From Streptococcus parasanguinis (GTDB lineage: Bacteria; Bacillota; Bacilli; Lactobacillales; Streptococcaceae): a stretch of DNA of 64,000 bases. Made by a program: the position numbers and the translations under genes. Below are positions 1 through 7,944 of this stretch, piece by piece. Every line of letters begins with the position of its first letter. Within the stretch, counting starts at the first letter, position 1. The stretch is from contig NZ_CP134147.1 in the NCBI RefSeq assembly GCF_032163505.1, positions 1,268,501 through 1,332,500 on the forward strand, written 5' to 3'. The notes beneath the pieces were generated by a model. The model searched no databases. It had not been told where the DNA came from and worked only from the letters and a program-made list of their open reading frames with translations.

Positions 1-570
1 AGCTCGTTGGTCAGCTCCCATACCGATGGCAAATTGGTCCATGATCCCAGAGTTGACTCCGATGAAGTGATTTTCAGTTTGTTTCCCGATCTTGACCAGA
101 TCTAGACGATCTAAGTGAAGATCATATAGTTTCTCAGCGATGACGCCAATCAAGAGCTCAAGCGATGCTGAAGAAGAAAGACCGGATCCATTTGGAATAT
201 TGCCGTAGACATAGACATCCATACCGCTATCAATGACATGACCAGCTTCTTGCAAGAAGTGGAGCACGCCTTTTGGATAGTTGGTCCAGTTGTGCTCTTT
301 TTCAAAGTGGAGATTTTCAAGCGGAACTTCAATGATCCCCTTGTCTTCAAAGTTTCCTGAGAAGAAACGCAAGACCTTATCCTCACGCTTTCTTGCAGCC
401 CCGTAGGTACCAAGTGTAATGGCTGCTGGGAAGACATGCCCACCATTATAGTCCGTGTGTTCACCGATCAGATTAATCCGTCCTGGTGAAAAGAAAGTGT
501 GGTCAGCCTTTCCCCCAAAGACAGCCTGGAATTTTGCTTGTAAATCTTGAGATGTGATTGTTGTCGTCAT
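1..570 (-). CDS. galK: galactokinase, N-terminal part (cut by window edge)
   Basis: Phosphorylates galactose to galactose-1-phosphate, the first step of the Leloir pathway, in the cytoplasm. The visible 190 codons begin [11 protein letters not shown] and contain the galactokinase signature ([17 protein letters not shown], about residues 33-49) and the ATP-binding motif of GHMP kinases ([11 protein letters not shown], about residues 129-139). The C-terminal half lies outside the window. The ATG at 568-570 has an AAAGGAG ribosome site. Upstream are a good promoter, a cre-like site and two GalR-like palindromes (separate entries), so galactose induction and glucose repression are expected. No neighbour in the window shares its transcript; the GH3 gene on its right is on the same strand but ends in its own terminator. 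Confidence 0.96.
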   Translation of the reverse strand, partial: MTTTITSQDLQAKFQAVFGGKADHTFFSPGRINLIGEHTDYNGGHVFPAAITLGTYGAARKREDKVLRFFSGNFEDKGIIEVPLENLHFEKEHNWTNYPKGVLHFLQEAGHVIDSGMDVYVYGNIPNGSGLSSSASLELLIGVIAEKLYDLHLDRLDLVKIGKQTENHFIGVNSGIMDQFAIGMGADQRA

Positions 571-588
571 GAGAAACTCCTTTAGTTT

Positions 589-638
589 TGTAAACGTTTT
601 TATACTTGTATTATATCTGATCGCAAGTAAAACTTCAA
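589..638 (-). promoter_or_regulatory. galK promoter with cre-like site
   Basis: Read on the minus strand there is TTGAAG (633-638), a 17-base spacer and TATAAT (610-615). Between the -10 box and the ribosome site lies TGTAAACGTTTTTA (589-602), which matches the CcpA consensus TGWAANCGNTNWCA at all but one position and sits where a bound CcpA would block elongation. Promoter and cre are seen in the sequence; repression is inferred. Confidence 0.75.
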
Positions 639-643
639 GTGTT

Positions 644-662
644 TTTAGTAAAATTTTATTAA
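644..662. promoter_or_regulatory. GalR-like operator 1 upstream of galK
   Basis: TTAGTAAAA/TTTTATTAA is an 18-bp near-perfect palindrome (one mismatch, 645-662), ending six bases upstream of the galK -35 box. The 17-mer starting at 644 matches 16 of 17 bases of a site upstream of the LacI-type gene at 11170, which suggests that this regulator binds both. Confidence 0.6.
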
Positions 663-746
663 TTTTTTATTTTATGCCCAGAAAGGCGATAACAAAGGGT
701 TTTCCTCCGATTACAACTTCTATTCCATCATTGCCATCTCGAGTTA

Positions 747-768
747 ATTTTAGTAAACTTTTACCAAA
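747..768. promoter_or_regulatory. possible GalR-like operator 2 upstream of galK
   Basis: TTTTAGTAAACTTTTACCAAAA resembles operator 1 (shared TTTTAGTAAA half) and is an imperfect palindrome. Its centre is about 104 bp from operator 1, close to ten helical turns, which would allow looping by a tetramer. It also lies beside the GH3 gene terminator, so it may be coincidental AT-rich sequence. Confidence 0.35.
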
Positions 769-800
769 AAATCTCAATTGGGAAATCACCCAATTGAGAT
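766..800 (-). terminator. Rho-independent terminator of the GH3 gene
   Basis: A perfect 12-bp stem (771-782 with 789-800, loop AAATCA) is followed on the minus strand by a run of T. It lies just after the stop of the GH3 gene. Confidence 0.85.
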
Positions 801-810
801 TCTGAATCCT

Positions 811-3243
811 TTAGTGTTTCTTTCTTGGATAGACAAAAGATCCAAGGAAAGTTAAGAGGCTGATGCCCATGAGGGAGAGGAGGTTCCCTGTTTGACCGGT
901 TTTTGGCAATACCGATGATGCAGGACTTGCTGAAACACTTGCAGGAGCCTGATCAGTGGCTTGTTTCACAGCGATCGGAATAACTTGTGGACGATCAAGA
1001 GTGCTAGCTTTTTCTTGCTTGCTAACAAGGACCTGAGTTCCTGTGTTACCAACCTCTACTGGTTGTGTCTGATGGGTTGGTTCTTGGACTGGTGAAGTTG
1101 GATCTTGGCCTGGTGAAGTTGGATCTTGGACTTCTGGTGTTGGCAATGGAGCAGGTGCTGGATAGAAAAGACCATGACCAATGCGGTAGGCATACTCTGT
1201 TTCCGACATTTTTCCGTCTACAATTTTTGGAATATCAACCGGTAAGGTACCTAGATGTTCCTTGCCATTGAAGATGACTTCCACTCCTGCAGGAATATTA
1301 GGACCAAATGCATTGTCTGGTTTGAGGGATTCCGTTGGATCCATTCCCTTATTTCCATAGACTGCTAAAATGGCTTTGGCTGCGGGATAGTTGGCTACAT
1401 CATAAGGTTTAGAGATAGAAAGGACAGCTGCCTTCTTATGGTTGGTATTGGCATAATTGACGATTTCTGTTGGAATCTTGGTCCGCCAGAAATCTTTATC
1501 CAGTTGCCCTTCATAACCGATCTCTGAAATCACTACGATATGGGTGGCTTTTTCAAGGTCTTCTTTTAGACTATCAAGGGTGGATTCCTTAGTGAAGTTC
1601 TTGGCCACAAAGGAGGTATCTTTTGGAAGCACTCCATCCGCGATTAAGCGACGCATGCCCAAATTTAGTCCTGGGACTTCATTTTCAAAAGCTCCGAGTA
1701 GTAAGACATGGTCCCCTGTTTGCACCTTAAATGGCAAGGTATTGTCTTCATTTTTTACAACCGTCACCGCTGCTGCTGCAATCTTGCGTTCCAAGTCACG
1801 GTTGAGGCTAGATCCGACTGCTTCCTCTGCTTTTTCAGCTGTCCGAGCACTTGGATCAAAATTCAGGACCCCACGTTTTTCTTTGAGGGTCAGGATCCGA
1901 CGAACCGACTCATTTAAGCGTTCTTCTGAGATGTCACCGGTTTGGACCGCATCTACCACTGCATTGACGATGGTATCAATCTTGGTCAAATCGGCTTTGC
2001 TGCGAAGGGTCGTTGGCATCAAGACCAGATCAACTCCGGCTTTGATGGCCATCTTCACGGCTTCCACCTCACCGAAGTTCTTAGCAATAGCATCCATTCC
2101 CATGGCATCGGAGACAATCACGCCCTTATAGCCGTATTTCTTCCGTACCAAGCCCGTTAAAATATCATCTGAAAGTGTCGCTGGAACATAGATTTTCTCA
2201 CCCGTTTCTTTTGACACGACCTGATCTTTTTCAATCTGCGGGTATTGGATATGAGCCGTCATCAAGAGGTCGACCCCTTCATCCATAGCTTTTTTGAATG
2301 GAAGGAGTTCCAATTTTTCAAGCTCAGCAAGAGATTTATCCACCAATGGCAAACCCGTATGGGAATCGACCGCTGTATCTCCATGACCTGGGAAATGCTT
2401 GGCTGCCACAGCTACATTGTAGTCCTGAATGCCCTTCATCATCGGAATACCCAAGTAGGCAACCCGATTTGGGTCAGATGAGAAGGAACGAAGCCCAATC
2501 ACAGGATTTTGAGGATTGTTATTAGTATCTAGAACTGGAGCGAAGTCCACATTCAAGCCTAGCGCAGAAAGCTCTCGACCGATGATTTGACCGGCTTCTT
2601 TCGCTAGTTTGGGATCATTGGTAGCCCCAATGGCCATATTACCAGGAAGGGCTGTACCCGTACCCAAGCGGTAGACGATCCCCCCTTCTTGGTCGATGGC
2701 TAACAATAGCGGAATCTTCCCGTTATTGGCCTTGTTTTCGATCGCTGCCTTTTGCATATCTTGCGTCAGAGCCAGAGTTTGCTTGGTTTCTTTGACGTTT
2801 TCAGCAAAAAGAATGACGCCTCCAAAATCATATTTATCAATCGCATCTGCTACTTCAGCATTGACCTTGGTGAGATCCTGTGGCGACTCCTGATTGGCCT
2901 CCTGCCACTTACGGAAGTCCGGCATGATCATTTGAGTCACTTTTTGCTTGAGTGGCATGTTTTCAATCAGTTTTTCCACTTCAGGAGATGCCGTCTCTGT
3001 TGAAGTTACCGTTGGAGAAGCAGCAGGGACAGCTGCACGATCTGTTGAAGTCGGCGTTTCGGACACTTCTCCCTGATTTTCTGTGGTGCTTTCTGGCGTT
3101 GGAGAAGCCACCACCTCTTCTACTGTTGCTGCCGGTTCATTAGCTTGATCCGACGCTTGAGCTGTGTCTGCTTTTGCTGTTTGAACGGATAATAGAGCAA
3201 AAGCCGTTAATAGGGCCGCAGATGGATAAATGATTTTTTTCAT
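811..3243 (-). CDS. LPXTG-anchored GH3 beta-N-acetylhexosaminidase
   Basis: An 810-residue cell-surface glycosidase expected to remove terminal beta-linked N-acetylglucosamine from glycans. Residues 1-25 are a signal peptide ending in AKA; residues 26-85 are a Thr/Ser/Pro/Glu-rich linker. The glycoside hydrolase family 3 domain follows, with the NagZ-type motif KHFPGHGDT..DSH (about residues 282-293, His-Asp dyad) and VIVSDAMGM (nucleophile Asp near 375). A C-terminal GH3 domain runs to about 690, then a short Pro/Thr repeat (DPTSPGQ/DPTSPVQ), LPKTG near 778, a hydrophobic segment and the basic tail PRKKH, i.e. sortase anchoring. AAAGGAGG precedes the ATG. A perfect cre site lies upstream. 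Unlike cytoplasmic NagZ it is surface-anchored, so it probably acts on host or wall glycans. The exact substrate is not known from sequence. Confidence 0.92.
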   Translation of the reverse strand: MKKIIYPSAALLTAFALLSVQTAKADTAQASDQANEPAATVEEVVASPTPESTTENQGEVSETPTSTDRAAVPAASPTVTSTETASPEVEKLIENMPLKQKVTQMIMPDFRKWQEANQESPQDLTKVNAEVADAIDKYDFGGVILFAENVKETKQTLALTQDMQKAAIENKANNGKIPLLLAIDQEGGIVYRLGTGTALPGNMAIGATNDPKLAKEAGQIIGRELSALGLNVDFAPVLDTNNNPQNPVIGLRSFSSDPNRVAYLGIPMMKGIQDYNVAVAAKHFPGHGDTAVDSHTGLPLVDKSLAELEKLELLPFKKAMDEGVDLLMTAHIQYPQIEKDQVVSKETGEKIYVPATLSDDILTGLVRKKYGYKGVIVSDAMGMDAIAKNFGEVEAVKMAIKAGVDLVLMPTTLRSKADLTKIDTIVNAVVDAVQTGDISEERLNESVRRILTLKEKRGVLNFDPSARTAEKAEEAVGSSLNRDLERKIAAAAVTVVKNEDNTLPFKVQTGDHVLLLGAFENEVPGLNLGMRRLIADGVLPKDTSFVAKNFTKESTLDSLKEDLEKATHIVVISEIGYEGQLDKDFWRTKIPTEIVNYANTNHKKAAVLSISKPYDVANYPAAKAILAVYGNKGMDPTESLKPDNAFGPNIPAGVEVIFNGKEHLGTLPVDIPKIVDGKMSETEYAYRIGHGLFYPAPAPLPTPEVQDPTSPGQDPTSPVQEPTHQTQPVEVGNTGTQVLVSKQEKASTLDRPQVIPIAVKQATDQAPASVSASPASSVLPKTGQTGNLLSLMGISLLTFLGSFVYPRKKH

Positions 3244-3293
3244 AAAGCGACCTCCTTTCTTTCAATAGATATTGTACCATTGTTTTATAGTTT

Positions 3294-3307
3294 TGTAAAC
3301 GGTTACA
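3294..3307. promoter_or_regulatory. CcpA (cre) site upstream of the GH3 gene
   Basis: TGTAAACGGTTACA matches the consensus TGWAANCGNTNWCA at every defined position and is almost a perfect palindrome. It lies about 50 bp upstream of the GH3 start codon, so carbon catabolite repression of this surface glycosidase is expected. Confidence 0.85.
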
Positions 3308-3315
3308 ATATCTAA

Positions 3316-3352
3316 AATAAAAAAATAGGATAAGCATTTTTTTACTTATCCT
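3316..3352 (-). terminator. Terminator of the aga-msmEFG-gtfA operon
   Basis: An 8-bp stem AGGATAAG/CTTATCCT (3327-3334 with 3345-3352) is followed on the minus strand by ATTTTTTTATT. It lies 20 bases after the gtfA stop. Confidence 0.85.
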
Positions 3353-3371
3353 TTAGTTCGTTCATATTTTT

Positions 3372-4814
3372 TTAAAACACCATTTCTTGACCATTTTCTG
3401 TCACTTGGTAAGTGCCCTCAGCAAGATCAATTCGGGCTACTGCTGTGACAGTTTGGTCTTTATTTTGGCGCGTGATGACAATGGTATGATCATCTGGTGT
3501 TTCCACCTCAATGCTTCCTTCTAGATCAAAAGCTTTCGAGTTATTCCGGAAGCTAAAGAGTTTGAGAAGGGATTGCACGACTGGACGCTCTACTTCTTTA
3601 GCGATTTCTTCATTGCTGTAGTAATGACGGTTGATATTGCGGCCTTCTTTGGTGTTTTCTAAGAGTTCCAAATCATTCTTCCCAGCTAGGAATCCAACAT
3701 AATAAACCTGTGGAATACCTGGTGCAAAGGCTTGAATTAAACGGGCTAGGAAGTACTTACGATCATCATCTCCAAGCGCTGAATAGTAAGTCGAATTGAT
3801 TTGGTAGATATCCAAGTTGTTGTACTCTGCTGTTGAATATTTGCGTTTAACATTTGCTCCTACCTTATAAAGTTCATTTGAAGCATAGTCAATCTCTTCA
3901 TCCGTCAAGATATCCTTGACATCGACCACCCCAATCCCATCATGGGTATCGAGCGTCGTGAATTGCTTCATCGGACTCATCTTCAACCACTTGGCAAGAC
4001 GCTCCACTTTTGAACTATAGAGGGTATAGAGGGTTACCATTGGAAGTGCGAAGTCATAGACATAATAGTCGTGATCGGCAATCTTAAATTGGATGGAATA
4101 GTGCTCATGAATCTCTGGAAGAAGCTCAGCACCGTAGCCTGCCGCCATATCGCGCACCTTATCCAACAAATCCCAAATGTCTGGCTCCACGAAGAAATCA
4201 TTGGTGTCCAATTTCTTCACCGCATAGGCAAAGGCGTCCAAACGAATGAGGTCACAGCCATTGCTCGCCAGGTGTTCGATGGTCTTGCGAATAAAGTCCA
4301 TGGTCACGTCCTTGGTCACGTCTAGGTCAATCTGCTCTTCCCCGAAAGTATTCCAGAGATGCTCAGTCGTCCCATCCGCAAAAGTGATGGCTTGCTTGGG
4401 AGCTCGGTCTTTGCGCTTATAAATCAAATCTATATCTGCTTGAGTAGGACGATTCTCCGGCCAGAACTTATCCCAGTTGAGAAAGAGATCCTTGTAGGCA
4501 CTTTGGTCGTGCTTTTCTTGGTAGTCCTTGTAGTATTTAGATTGACGAGAAATGTGATTGATCATAAAGTCAAACATAAGATAGTACTTGTCGCCCAAGC
4601 GTTTGACATCTTCCCAATCTCCAAAGGCTGGATCCACTTGGTCATAGTCCACAGGCGCAAAGCCACGGTCACCAGTTGAAGGGAAAAATGGCAAGAGGTG
4701 AACCCCACCTACTGCATCCCCAAAGTGCTTCTCCAGATTTTCATAGAGATCCTTCAGGTTATTTCCCAAGCTATCTGAGTAAGTAATTAACATGGTTTTG
4801 TTTTGAATTGGCAT
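3372..4814 (-). CDS. gtfA: sucrose phosphorylase
   Basis: Cytoplasmic GH13 enzyme that splits sucrose with phosphate into glucose-1-phosphate and fructose. In this operon the sucrose comes from raffinose after the alpha-galactosidase has removed galactose. The 480-residue length is normal for the family. Visible catalytic motifs are IRLDAFAYA (nucleophile Asp near 192), LLPEIHEH (acid/base Glu near 234) and TLDTHDGIG (transition-state Asp). The start [17 protein letters not shown] has an AAGGAAG ribosome site. It is the last gene of the operon, 129 bases after msmG with a strong hairpin between them, and ends in a terminator. dexB and msmK, which follow gtfA in the S. mutans msm operon, are absent here. 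Confidence 0.96.
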   Translation of the reverse strand: MPIQNKTMLITYSDSLGNNLKDLYENLEKHFGDAVGGVHLLPFFPSTGDRGFAPVDYDQVDPAFGDWEDVKRLGDKYYLMFDFMINHISRQSKYYKDYQEKHDQSAYKDLFLNWDKFWPENRPTQADIDLIYKRKDRAPKQAITFADGTTEHLWNTFGEEQIDLDVTKDVTMDFIRKTIEHLASNGCDLIRLDAFAYAVKKLDTNDFFVEPDIWDLLDKVRDMAAGYGAELLPEIHEHYSIQFKIADHDYYVYDFALPMVTLYTLYSSKVERLAKWLKMSPMKQFTTLDTHDGIGVVDVKDILTDEEIDYASNELYKVGANVKRKYSTAEYNNLDIYQINSTYYSALGDDDRKYFLARLIQAFAPGIPQVYYVGFLAGKNDLELLENTKEGRNINRHYYSNEEIAKEVERPVVQSLLKLFSFRNNSKAFDLEGSIEVETPDDHTIVITRQNKDQTVTAVARIDLAEGTYQVTENGQEMVF

Positions 4815-4828
4815 AATGGCTTCCTTTT

Positions 4829-4876
4829 CTTTTTTTTTTGAAAGCCAAGTCTTAGGAGACCTGGCTTTCTTGAGTT
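4829..4876 (-). other. Intercistronic hairpin between msmG and gtfA
   Basis: GAAAGCCAAGTC/GACCTGGCTTTC forms a 12-bp stem with one mismatch (or G-U pair). On the transcribed strand it is followed by a run of A and then the gtfA ribosome site, not by T, so it is not a normal terminator. It may protect the upstream msm mRNA 3' end or set gtfA expression apart. Confidence 0.6.
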
Positions 4877-4943
4877 TATAAACTTTAAGAATTGCTTCTT
4901 AGGATACGATTGAAATCAGCAAGCTGAATCGTCCCTTTGTATC

Positions 4944-5777
4944 TTATTTCACTGCGCCGTTGCTCATTCCTGCGATGATATGGCGTTGGAAGAAGAGATA
5001 GACAATGGTGATACTGATAATGCCGACAACGTAGGAAGCAAAGCTTGGTCCGTAGTCGTTGAAATATTGGCCTGCATAGTTGTATTGGAACAAAGGTAAG
5101 GTCCACATTTTGGAATCCCGGTTCAAGACAAGGAGTGGCAACATGAAGTCATTCCAGAACCAAAGAGCATTGATGATCATGGTTGTCGCATGCATGGGTT
5201 TCATCATTGGGAAGATGATGCGGAAATAGGTTGTAAACTTATTAGCCCCATCGATCTCTGCTGCTTCATCCAAACTTTCTGGGATAGAGATTTTGATATA
5301 GCCGACATAGAGGAAGAGGGTCTGTGGAATCGCATAGGTCAAGTAGAGCAAGATCAAACCAAAGGTGTTAGCCAAACCGAGTTTACTCATCATAACCGTA
5401 ATCGGAATCATGATAACTTGGAAAGGTACGAAAATCCCAAGAATCAAGAGAGTGTACATGATAGTAAAGGCTTTTCTCTTACTCATATTGCGTGCGATGG
5501 AGTAGGCTGCCATGGGGATAAAGATCATTACTGCAAGTAAAGACAAGACAGTGATGACGACAGAGTTCCAATAATAGCCTCCGATTCCATCAGCCAAAAG
5601 TCGGCTAAAGTTGTCCCATGTGAAATTCGTCGGGAATCCAAAGAAATTATCTACAATATCTTTGGTAGGTTTGAAGGAACTAAAGAGGGTGGCAAGGAGC
5701 GGCACTAAAATCAGAACCGATCCTAGAATCAATAGAATGTATTTGCCAATCAAGGCTTTTCTTTCATCTTGTTTCAT
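4944..5777 (-). CDS. msmG: sugar ABC transporter permease (MsmG/RafG)
   Basis: Inner-membrane permease subunit for alpha-galactosides (raffinose, melibiose, isomaltooligosaccharides in characterised relatives). It has about six membrane segments and the binding-protein-dependent permease EAA loop (ESLDEAAEIDGANKFTTYF), which docks the ATPase. The family length is about 277 residues. I start at the ATG 5775-5777 (MKQDERKALIGKY) because GAGGAG stands 7 bases before it; a longer reading from 5801 has no such site and would extend into msmF. It pairs with MsmF. No ATPase gene is in the operon, so it probably uses the shared MsmK ATPase encoded elsewhere, as known for S. pneumoniae raf. Confidence 0.94.
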   Translation of the reverse strand: MKQDERKALIGKYILLILGSVLILVPLLATLFSSFKPTKDIVDNFFGFPTNFTWDNFSRLLADGIGGYYWNSVVITVLSLLAVMIFIPMAAYSIARNMSKRKAFTIMYTLLILGIFVPFQVIMIPITVMMSKLGLANTFGLILLYLTYAIPQTLFLYVGYIKISIPESLDEAAEIDGANKFTTYFRIIFPMMKPMHATTMIINALWFWNDFMLPLLVLNRDSKMWTLPLFQYNYAGQYFNDYGPSFASYVVGIISITIVYLFFQRHIIAGMSNGAVK

Positions 5778-5790
5778 CGTGCTTCTCCTC

Positions 5791-6657
5791 TTAAATTTCA
5801 AATTTCTTAGATACTCTCAATTGGATGATCGAAATCACTACAATCAAGAAGAACAAGATTACGGCAATGGCATTGGCATAACCGAATTGGTTGTTTTTAA
5901 AGGCGTAATTATAAACCAAGAGCCCAAGGGAGGTTGTGGCATTGTTTGGACCCCCACCAGTCATGGCAAAGACTTGGTCAAAGGCGGTAAGCCCACCTTT
6001 TAGGGCTAGGATAAAGACCATAGAGACACTTGGTAGCAAGTAAGGCAATTCAACATTCCAGAAGACTTGCTTGCTAGTCGCACCATCGATTCTTGCTGCT
6101 TCTGTAATTTCAGATGGGATAGATTGCAGACCAGCTAGGAAGATAATGATGGGCATAGCTACTCCTTGCCAAAGAAGGACAAAGACAGCCGCGAAGATCG
6201 CTCCCCACTTAGTCCCTAAAAGACTGGTTTGAAGAAACTCGATATGAAGGGCATTCCCAATTGCTGGAAGACCGTAGTTGAAGACTTGTTTGAAAATCAG
6301 AGCCACTGTCAAACCAGACAAAACTGCTGGGAAGAAGAACCAAGCACGGAAGAAGGTTTGGCCTTTGATCTTAGAGTTCAAGACACGCGCAATGAAGATC
6401 CCAAGGGCAATCTCACCAACTACCATAGCAATCGTGATGATTGCAGTAAAGCCAATAGCATTCATGAATTTTGGATCCATAAAGAGGAGCTTAAAGTTGT
6501 TCAAGCCGACAAACTTGTAGTTATAGGTCAAACCTGTCCAGTTGGTAAAACTGTAAAAGGCTCCTTGGAACATTGGCACATAGAAGAAAATTGCTTGTAA
6601 TAAGAGGGGAATGACCACAAAAGCCCATGCCCAATATTTTTGTAATACTTTTTTCAT
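5791..6657 (-). CDS. msmF: sugar ABC transporter permease (MsmF/RafF)
   Basis: Second permease subunit of the alpha-galactoside importer, about 288 residues with six predicted membrane segments (first at about residues 12-30) and an EAA loop (EITEAARIDGATSKQVF). The start MKKVLQKYWAWAF at 6655-6657 has AGGAG nine bases upstream; an upstream ATG at 6681 would overlap the msmE stop and lacks a ribosome site. msmE ends 13 bases before it and msmG starts 13 bases after it, so the genes are co-transcribed. Function follows from family and gene order. Confidence 0.94.
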   Translation of the reverse strand: MKKVLQKYWAWAFVVIPLLLQAIFFYVPMFQGAFYSFTNWTGLTYNYKFVGLNNFKLLFMDPKFMNAIGFTAIITIAMVVGEIALGIFIARVLNSKIKGQTFFRAWFFFPAVLSGLTVALIFKQVFNYGLPAIGNALHIEFLQTSLLGTKWGAIFAAVFVLLWQGVAMPIIIFLAGLQSIPSEITEAARIDGATSKQVFWNVELPYLLPSVSMVFILALKGGLTAFDQVFAMTGGGPNNATTSLGLLVYNYAFKNNQFGYANAIAVILFFLIVVISIIQLRVSKKFEI

Positions 6658-6670
6658 TGTCTCTCTACTC

Positions 6671-7930
6671 CTAATCCACATCCGCTTTCATCGGGTTAAA
6701 GAAGGCATTCAAATCATTGACCATTCCTTGTTTATCACCTGTCAAGACATAGTAAATCGTCAAGGTATGGAAGTCTGCTTCACTGGTCCAGTATTGTTGC
6801 AACCACACCAAGTGACGATCCGTAAAGGCATATTTGGTCATCCCAGCAAGCGGTGAATCCTCTCCTGCTTGTTTGACCCCTTCGATCGCTGTTGGAGATC
6901 CGTCCACATCATAGTACTTTTGCATGACTTCTGGACGGGTCATGTATTCCACAAAGGCATTGGCTTCTTTTGGATGTTTGGTAGTAGCTGAGATAGACCA
7001 TGCTAAGTCTCCCGCACCAACGGTTAAGCTTTGTCCTTTTTCTTTCCCTGGAATCATGAAAGTCCCAATCTTAAATTTCGGTTTTTGTTCATTGATCGCG
7101 GTGATAGCCCAAGATCCATTTGGTGTCATGAGGACATCCCCACGCGCGAAGGCTCCGATAACGTCTGTATAACCTGCACCTTCCCAGTTCTTTTGCTTCG
7201 AACCTTTAATGCGAAGGATATCCATGACCTTGATGTCATCTTTCATAATCGGATCAGACAATTTAATGGAATTTGGCTTAGAATAACGAAGGTATTGGTT
7301 GGCTTCTTTTCCTCCACCTGCTGCTGTCGCAAAGGCCAATTGATTGTAACCATTGAGGGTCCAAGCTTCTGCTCCTGCAATCCCAAATGGGGTTTGTCCT
7401 TTGGCAACGATGTCTTTTACCAACTGTTCAAATTCGTCCCAAGTTTCAGGAACCTTCAAGCCCAATTCTTCGAATTTATCTTTGTTGTAGTAGATTCCGT
7501 AAGCATTGGCTGTGAAAGGAACGTTGTAGACTTTTCCATTTACGGCATATTTTTCAGCGTAGCCGTTTTTCACGCGTTTGAGATAGTCTTTATTGCTTAA
7601 ATCTTCGAAGACACCCGCTTTTGCCCATTCTTGCAATTCGATGGACTGTGGGTAAATATTGACTACATCTGGCACATCTCCTGCGAGAACACGTGTTTTC
7701 AATACTTCACCAGCATTTGGTACATTGACAACTTTGACCTTAACCTTTGGATTTTCCTTTTCAAAATCACGCGCGATTTCTTCCAAGGTTTTGGTCATTT
7801 CTTTTTTCTGGTTGAAATACTCGATGGTCACTGTGCCATCCGCAGATTTTCCATCGTTGGAGCAAGCACCGAGCCCAAACAAGGCTAGGCCTGTAGTCGC
7901 AAGAAGTCCGATTTTTTTATACCATTTCAT
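6671..7930 (-). CDS. msmE: sugar-binding lipoprotein of ABC importer (MsmE/RafE)
   Basis: Extracellular solute-binding protein that captures alpha-galactosides and delivers them to MsmF/MsmG. The 419-residue chain begins with a lipoprotein signal peptide and lipobox LGAC (Cys about residue 23), so it is lipid-anchored on the outer face of the membrane. The rest has family 1 extracellular solute-binding protein features (DVVNIYPQSIELQEWAKAG, MTPNGSWAITAINEQ). AAAAGGAG precedes the start. It is 14 bases downstream of aga and first of the three transport genes, the usual order in msm/raf operons. Confidence 0.95.
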   Translation of the reverse strand: MKWYKKIGLLATTGLALFGLGACSNDGKSADGTVTIEYFNQKKEMTKTLEEIARDFEKENPKVKVKVVNVPNAGEVLKTRVLAGDVPDVVNIYPQSIELQEWAKAGVFEDLSNKDYLKRVKNGYAEKYAVNGKVYNVPFTANAYGIYYNKDKFEELGLKVPETWDEFEQLVKDIVAKGQTPFGIAGAEAWTLNGYNQLAFATAAGGGKEANQYLRYSKPNSIKLSDPIMKDDIKVMDILRIKGSKQKNWEGAGYTDVIGAFARGDVLMTPNGSWAITAINEQKPKFKIGTFMIPGKEKGQSLTVGAGDLAWSISATTKHPKEANAFVEYMTRPEVMQKYYDVDGSPTAIEGVKQAGEDSPLAGMTKYAFTDRHLVWLQQYWTSEADFHTLTIYYVLTGDKQGMVNDLNAFFNPMKADVD

Positions 7931-7944
7931 TTGGCTGTCTCCTT

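Noticed and set aside
1544..2131. 195-codon plus-strand frame inside the GH3 gene
   Set aside because: Shadow of a strongly supported gene; no ribosome site and low-complexity basic composition.
4829..4876. Hairpin between msmG and gtfA as a terminator
   Set aside because: It is followed by A and not T on the transcribed strand, and the gtfA ribosome site comes directly after.
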